A DNA stretch of 10,819 bases from the NCBI GenBank assembly GCA_030592465.1, contig JAUVJB010000094.1:1-10819 (forward strand), written 5' to 3'. This DNA comes from Bacteroidota bacterium. GTDB taxonomy: Bacteria > Bacteroidota > Bacteroidia > Bacteroidales > B39-G9. This document shows, piece after piece, positions 7,024-10,819 of the stretch. The stretch's first letter is position 1. Each line of letters opens with the position of its first letter. The notes under the pieces were generated by a model. The model was not told the DNA's origin and searched no databases. It saw nothing but the letters and a program-made list of their open reading frames with translations. The position numbers and the translations under genes are program-made.

Positions 7024-7045
7024 GAGACACGCAGAAGCGTGTCTC
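7024..7045. terminator. Hairpin between convergent birA and yfhO-type genes
   Basis: A perfect 9-bp GC-rich stem, GAGACACGC (7024-7032) with GCGTGTCTC (7037-7045), closes an AGAA tetraloop two nt after the birA stop. The T-run on the plus strand (TTTTTT near 7060) is about 14 nt further on, and on the minus strand the hairpin lies 33 nt after the yfhO stop. It probably serves as a shared terminator. The sequence also resembles the common GTAGAGACGC...GCGTCTCTAC type of dispersed palindrome. Confidence 0.6.
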
Positions 7046-7077
7046 AACATTAAAATAAATTTTTTGCATACTTTTGT

Positions 7078-9654
7078 TTACCTGTTTTCAGTGTTAATAG
7101 ATTTTTCTTTTTTTCTTAAAATTTCATTCGCAAAAATTGCAATTAAAAGTAATATTAATATTGATGAACTAACTAATGATATATTATTCCCAATAATATA
7201 GGATTTAGGCTTAAATTGAAATTCAACAGTATGTTTCCCTGCCGGAATATTCATAGCTCGCAAAACATAATTTACTCTAAAGTATGGTGATAATTTACCA
7301 TCAATAAAAGCATCCCAACCTTTATCGTAATATATTTCAGAAAAAACAGCCAATTGATCAAATTTTGAATTTGATGTGTATTTTAAATAAATTGGTTTGT
7401 ATTCTATTAGTTTAATATTTGCCGATGAATCTTTTTTGTAAGTAAAATCTTCAACTTGTTTTTTGAAGCGCTTATCAACAATTAATTCATTAGCCGGATT
7501 AAAATGAGATAAGGCTGTAATTTCAGAATCGGCATTTTCAAATATCTTATATTTTTGAACAAACCACGCATTACCAAGAGCATTGGGATTTTTTTGCACC
7601 ATGGCTTGATTATTATTTTTTGATTGGAATATAAAATATTTAGTATTTAACATATTTAATACGTCCATGTTGTTTTTACTTATTTGATAAGTAATAAGTT
7701 CTTGATAGCGTTTCATTTTTGCACCGTGATATCCTCCTATTGACTTATGAAAATATGAGGTGCCGGCATCGTTAAAAGTACTTGCAGCAAGGTTTAATAC
7801 TCTATAATCGGTTGAAAAATTTAATGTTGTAAATTTTATATTATTTATTTCATCGTTTGTAATTTTATTTTTGTTTTCTTGTTTGTATCTAACAATCTTA
7901 TTATTTATTTTTTGTTGCAAGTCAGGATTTTCGTTTAATTCCATTTGTAAAATCTGCATATCGTATTGTTGGGGATAAAATGGTGTTTTAGCCTCTTTTT
8001 TTGTTACAAAATTATTGTTATTAACGTAACGTTTATTAATAGGCCACATATCAATAAGTATCAATACAATGAATAAAATATAAGCTGTATTTTTATTAAT
8101 TTTTTTATAATATGCAGCAAGCAAAACAGTTGCTGATAGTAATACAAATATTAAAGAGCGTAAAGCATCGGCTTGTAACAAAGATTTTCTGTCAGATTGC
8201 CATGCACTTATTAACCAATCAGGATAACCTGAGGCGAGATATTGAGCATCGCCGCTTGCTTTAAAATCAAAAAAAGCTCCGGGGAGGATTGAAAAAAATA
8301 AAGTAATTCCTCCAACAATATAAAGCGAATTTTTAAAAGCTTTCATAAATGCTTTTTTATCAACTTCACCATCAAAAATTTTTTTTAAACCCAAAACAGC
8401 CATTAATGGCATCGTAAATTCAGCAATAACAAGTATCATTGCCACTGTTCTGAATTTATTATAACCCGGGAAATAATCGAGAAATAAATTGGTTAAAGGC
8501 ATAAAATTTTTACCCCAAGCTAATAAAATTGATATTATTGTTGCTGCAAGAAGCCACCATTTCGTTTTTCCTTTAAGTAAAAACAACGACATAATAAAAA
8601 AGAAAAAAACAATTGCACCAATATAAACAGGTCCTAATGTAAACGGTTGAGAACCCCAATAGCAAGGTTGTTGTTTAATAATATTTTTGGCATTTGGCAC
8701 ATTGTTTTGTTTTAATATTTTATAGGTTTCTGAATTTGTACTTAAAGAACCACCGGAAATACCACCTTTAAAATTTGGTATTAAAAGAGTAAGCGTTTCA
8801 TCAATTCCGCAGCTCCATGCAGTAGCGTAGTCTTTATCTAATCCGGAGGTCTTATTATCCTTATTTGTAGTAAGTTCTGATTTGCCTCTTGTTGAATATT
8901 TGCCATATTCGTAGGTTAACCAAATATTACTGATGTTACTCCCAACGGCTAATATTGCCGCTATTGCAAGCACTCCAACGGTTTTAAAAAATTGTTTAAG
9001 AATTTTATTTTTATATGAATATATAAATTGGAAAATACCAAAAATTAAAATAGTTAGTCCTGTATAATATGTAATTTGTAGATGATTTACTAATAATTGC
9101 AAGGCAAAGAATATTGCAAAAATTATACTTCCGAGTAATAGATTTTTTTTAAATGCATAATAAACGCCTGCAATAATAACGGGCATATACCCAATAGCTA
9201 TAATTTTAGTGATATGACCTGCAGCTATGATAATAAAGAAATAGGACGAGAAGCCATACGCTAATGCACCGGCAATGCTCATCCAAGGATTAACGCCAAA
9301 AAGTAATAAAGCAATATAAAAACCTAAAAAATATAAAAAAATAAAATTAGCAGGGCGTGCACTATTATTAAAACTAAAAAAATAATGAATATATTTTATT
9401 AAACTTTTTGAAGAAGGATTTGAAGTTAAATAGGTAGGCATACCTCCAAACATACTATTTGACCAGAGTGTGTTTTCCCCGGTTTCTGCCTTGTAATCTC
9501 TAAGTTCTTTCGACATGCCATAGTAATTAGTCATGTCAGATTGTTTGATTTTTTTACCTTCTAACAAAGGGCTGAAATACGTAAATGAAAGAATTAAAAA
9601 AAATACAACAGCTGCAATGTGAGGAATGATTTTTTTAAAAGAAATATTTGCCAT
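7078..9654 (-). CDS. YfhO-family polytopic membrane protein, GT-C glycosyltransferase-like (858 aa)
   Basis: This is a large inner-membrane protein of the YfhO family (PF09586). Members resemble GT-C enzymes that use lipid-linked sugars, and Gram-positive members glycosylate teichoic acids; the role in Bacteroidota is not established. TM1 lies at about 10-28. The first outer loop carries QSDMTNYYGMSKELRDY (38-54; Asp40 is a plausible catalytic acid) and LWSNSMFGGMPTY (63-75). Further marks are GHITKIIAIGYMP (146-158), NHLQITYYTGL (190-200), many hydrophobic helices up to about residue 560, a long soluble region, then GWDAFIDGK (779-787), a PAGKHTVEFQF strand pair and a last TM (about 820-842). 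The ATG at 9654 is chosen over an in-frame TTG at 9696 because the latter overlaps a TAnnTTTG promoter element and adds 14 residues of no known role. It is convergent with birA. Confidence 0.9.
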   Translation of the reverse strand: MANISFKKIIPHIAAVVFFLILSFTYFSPLLEGKKIKQSDMTNYYGMSKELRDYKAETGENTLWSNSMFGGMPTYLTSNPSSKSLIKYIHYFFSFNNSARPANFIFLYFLGFYIALLLFGVNPWMSIAGALAYGFSSYFFIIIAAGHITKIIAIGYMPVIIAGVYYAFKKNLLLGSIIFAIFFALQLLVNHLQITYYTGLTILIFGIFQFIYSYKNKILKQFFKTVGVLAIAAILAVGSNISNIWLTYEYGKYSTRGKSELTTNKDNKTSGLDKDYATAWSCGIDETLTLLIPNFKGGISGGSLSTNSETYKILKQNNVPNAKNIIKQQPCYWGSQPFTLGPVYIGAIVFFFFIMSLFLLKGKTKWWLLAATIISILLAWGKNFMPLTNLFLDYFPGYNKFRTVAMILVIAEFTMPLMAVLGLKKIFDGEVDKKAFMKAFKNSLYIVGGITLFFSILPGAFFDFKASGDAQYLASGYPDWLISAWQSDRKSLLQADALRSLIFVLLSATVLLAAYYKKINKNTAYILFIVLILIDMWPINKRYVNNNNFVTKKEAKTPFYPQQYDMQILQMELNENPDLQQKINNKIVRYKQENKNKITNDEINNIKFTTLNFSTDYRVLNLAASTFNDAGTSYFHKSIGGYHGAKMKRYQELITYQISKNNMDVLNMLNTKYFIFQSKNNNQAMVQKNPNALGNAWFVQKYKIFENADSEITALSHFNPANELIVDKRFKKQVEDFTYKKDSSANIKLIEYKPIYLKYTSNSKFDQLAVFSEIYYDKGWDAFIDGKLSPYFRVNYVLRAMNIPAGKHTVEFQFKPKSYIIGNNISLVSSSILILLLIAIFANEILRKKEKSINTENR

Positions 9655-9693
9655 GATTATAAAGAATTTAAGATAAATTATTTTTGCTTTTTG

Positions 9694-9701
9694 CAAACTT
9701 A
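9694..9701 (-). promoter_or_regulatory. Bacteroidota-type -7 element for the YfhO-family gene
   Basis: TAAGTTTG on the minus strand is an exact TAnnTTTG match 39 nt upstream of the ATG at 9654. It sits just beside the repeat element that begins at 9708, so any -33 box would fall within that element; no clear TTTG is present there. It argues against the in-frame TTG at 9696 as start. Confidence 0.45.
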
Positions 9702-9707
9702 ATTTTT

Positions 9708-9894
9708 TTATGCAATATTATGAGTCCACTGTGAAAACTATCCGCCAGTTGGCGGATTAGCCGATTAGCGGTTTTGTAATAGATTGATGTACAGGCTTAT
9801 AGCATCCAATCCTTCCGTCAGCTGACGGATTAACCGCTTATCGGCTTTTCGGAGTGGACTCATATTATGCAATATTGAATCCACTCTGAAAAGT
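9708..9894. repeat. Nested palindromic element flanked by direct repeats
   Basis: The unit lies in the 343-nt gap between the YfhO-family gene and the cytidylyltransferase. A 12-bp direct repeat TTATGCAATATT occurs at 9708-9719 and 9865-9876, each followed by a related TCCACT-x-TGAAAA tail. Inside, ATGAGTCCACT (9720-9730) is inverted as AGTGGACTCAT (9853-9863). A second arm, 9760-9773 against 9832-9845, pairs at 13 of 14 positions (core CCGAT/ATCGG and AGCGGTT/AACCGCT). Two self-contained palindromes sit within: ATCCGCCA-GT-TGGCGGAT (9740-9757) and the perfect TCCGTCAGCTGACGGA (9814-9829). The whole could fold as one long cruciform. No coding capacity is evident, so it is either a MITE/REP-like non-autonomous element or a regulatory RNA structure. 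Confidence 0.8.
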
Positions 9895-9997
9895 ATTTAT
9901 GTTACAAATATATTAAAAATAAAATATGAATAAGTTTAATTGAAAAAATAAAAATTTGAATTCATTCCTAAAGACAGATAGAATGACATTAATTATT
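9895..9997. other. AT-rich remainder of the yfhO-ispD gap, with a weak hairpin
   Basis: This stretch downstream of the cytidylyltransferase stop is nearly pure A+T. The only structure is TCATTC(C)TA at 9962-9970 pairing with TAGAATGA at 9979-9986 with one bulged base and an 8-nt loop. In the minus direction a T-rich run follows (about 9940-9957), so it may end the cytidylyltransferase transcript. Nothing else is seen. Confidence 0.35.
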
Positions 9998-10705
9998 TTA
10001 TTTTTGTTGTAATAATTTTTCAAACAACAATAAATCAGATTTATAGGTAATTTTGATGTTTGTTTGAGAGCCGTTTACAATATAGATTTTTTCATTTTTA
10101 AGATATTTCAAAACGACACTACAATCATCTGTTGTCATAAAATTAGAGTCTTGTAACGCTTTTATATAAGCAGTTTTGATGGTGTTGAGTTTAAAAGCCT
10201 GAGGAGTTTGACTTATTCTTAAGTATTTACGATTTAGAATATTTTTAATAACCCCTTTTTTGTTAATCTCAAAAATTGTATCAGTAGCAGGAACTGCAAC
10301 ATCAACTGCGTTATATTTTTCAAGTGCTTTAACAACATCATTAATAATATCATTGGAAATGAGAGGTCTGACAGCATCGTGAAAAATTAAGTTTATTTTT
10401 TCAGCTTGTTTTTCTGATTTATATGCATTAATTGCTGCAAGACTTGAACCGTTTCGGTCTTTACCTCCCTGTAATATTTTTTTTACTTTGGTAAACTTAT
10501 TATTTTTTATGATATTTTCTATTTCAGAAAAATAATTTTTGTTAATGATTATTGCAATTTCGTCAATAGAGTTTGATTTTTGAAAAGTGTTTATTGTATA
10601 TTCAATTATTGTTTTACCCGACACATTAATAAATTGTTTGGGTAAATTTGAACCAAATCTCATTCCGGAACCACCGGCTAAAATAACAGCTATATTTTTA
10701 TTCAT
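9998..10705 (-). CDS. ispD: IspD/TarI-family cytidylyltransferase (235 aa)
   Basis: It transfers CMP from CTP to a polyol phosphate. If IspD, the substrate is 2-C-methyl-D-erythritol 4-phosphate of the MEP isoprenoid pathway. Motifs are the CTP-binding LAGGSGMRFG (9-18), PKQF (22-25), GGKDRNGS (80-87), HDAVRP (109-114), SQTPQAF (165-171), TTDDCSVVLKY (191-201) and NIKIT (216-220). Length is normal. The ATG at 10705 is chosen because it begins MNKNIAVILAGG directly at the Rossmann-like fold; an in-frame ATG at 10729 would add eight residues. A 7-of-8 -7 match (TAATATTG, 10727-10734, minus strand) lies just upstream. DAVRP, QTPQAFK, DDCSVVLK and GSQTNIKIT also resemble ribitol-5-phosphate cytidylyltransferases (TarI, Bcs1), so the substrate is uncertain; the family is not. 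Confidence 0.9.
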   Translation of the reverse strand: MNKNIAVILAGGSGMRFGSNLPKQFINVSGKTIIEYTINTFQKSNSIDEIAIIINKNYFSEIENIIKNNKFTKVKKILQGGKDRNGSSLAAINAYKSEKQAEKINLIFHDAVRPLISNDIINDVVKALEKYNAVDVAVPATDTIFEINKKGVIKNILNRKYLRISQTPQAFKLNTIKTAYIKALQDSNFMTTDDCSVVLKYLKNEKIYIVNGSQTNIKITYKSDLLLFEKLLQQK

Positions 10706-10790
10706 AACGGCAATGAATTTAAAATACAATATTATAAATTTATTTTATTAAAGCTATAATGAAATTAGTTTGAATAATATTTGATGCACA

Positions 10791-10819
10791 ATGAGTTTTC
10801 GTTCAGACACTAATTATGA
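10791..10819 (+). CDS. Possible 5' end of a divergent gene running off the window
   Basis: An ATG at 10791 opens nine complete codons (MSFRSDTNY) without a stop up to the window edge, in the orientation divergent from the cytidylyltransferase. The 85-nt gap between the two starts is ordinary promoter space, A/T-rich with no exact TAnnTTTG on the plus strand. Nine codons are too few to name a product, and an open run of that length is common by chance. Confidence 0.2.

Noticed and set aside
9720..9863. CRISPR array or integron attachment site
   Set aside because: The repeats are inverted and nested with only two direct copies, no regular spacers, and no cas or integrase gene nearby.
9708..9894. 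Complete insertion sequence
   Set aside because: At under 200 bp with no transposase reading frame it can at most be a non-autonomous element.

Overview
The window reads as chromosomal DNA of an AT-rich member of the Bacteroidota, probably an anaerobic Bacteroidales or Marinilabiliales-type lineage. The signs are a very low G+C content, start codons preceded by A/T-rich leaders without a GGAGG-type Shine-Dalgarno site, several exact copies of the Bacteroidota -7 promoter element TAnnTTTG, a clostridial-type 2[4Fe-4S] ferredoxin, and the gene order rsfS-ftsH-DUF2007-cdsA-psd. Most of the content is housekeeping. No phage, IS transposase, CRISPR array, tRNA or rRNA was seen.

Left part (1-4631, all on the minus strand, so transcription runs right to left): rsfS (ribosome silencing factor) and ftsH (membrane AAA+ zinc protease) are 27 nt apart and share a promoter upstream of rsfS. 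A 207-nt gap holding a REP-like hairpin and a second repeat-like motif follows. Then come a small DUF2007 protein, cdsA (CDP-diacylglycerol synthase) and psd (phosphatidylserine decarboxylase), with DUF2007 and cdsA overlapping through TTG start codons. The set links ribosome dormancy, membrane protein quality control and phosphatidylethanolamine synthesis. A monocistronic ferredoxin with its own promoter and terminator closes this side.

Middle (4632-7077): a 315-nt divergent intergenic region leads on the plus strand to an alginate-export-family outer-membrane beta-barrel gene broken by two single-base frameshifts of opposite sign. After 17 nt comes birA (biotin protein ligase without the DNA-binding domain). 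A strong hairpin lies between the ends of birA and the convergent yfhO.

Right part (7078-10819, minus strand): a large YfhO-family polytopic membrane protein (GT-C glycosyltransferase-like) and an IspD/TarI-family cytidylyltransferase are separated by 343 nt. This gap contains a nested inverted/direct repeat element (9708-9894), the most distinctive non-coding structure in the window. The last 90 bases may hold the first codons of a divergent plus-strand gene.

The items most worth a second look are the repeat element at 9708-9894, the doubly frameshifted porin gene, the paired TTG starts in the DUF2007-cdsA overlap, and the resemblance of the cytidylyltransferase to ribitol-phosphate (TarI/Bcs1) enzymes. 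I found nothing that amounts to a clearly new multi-gene system.
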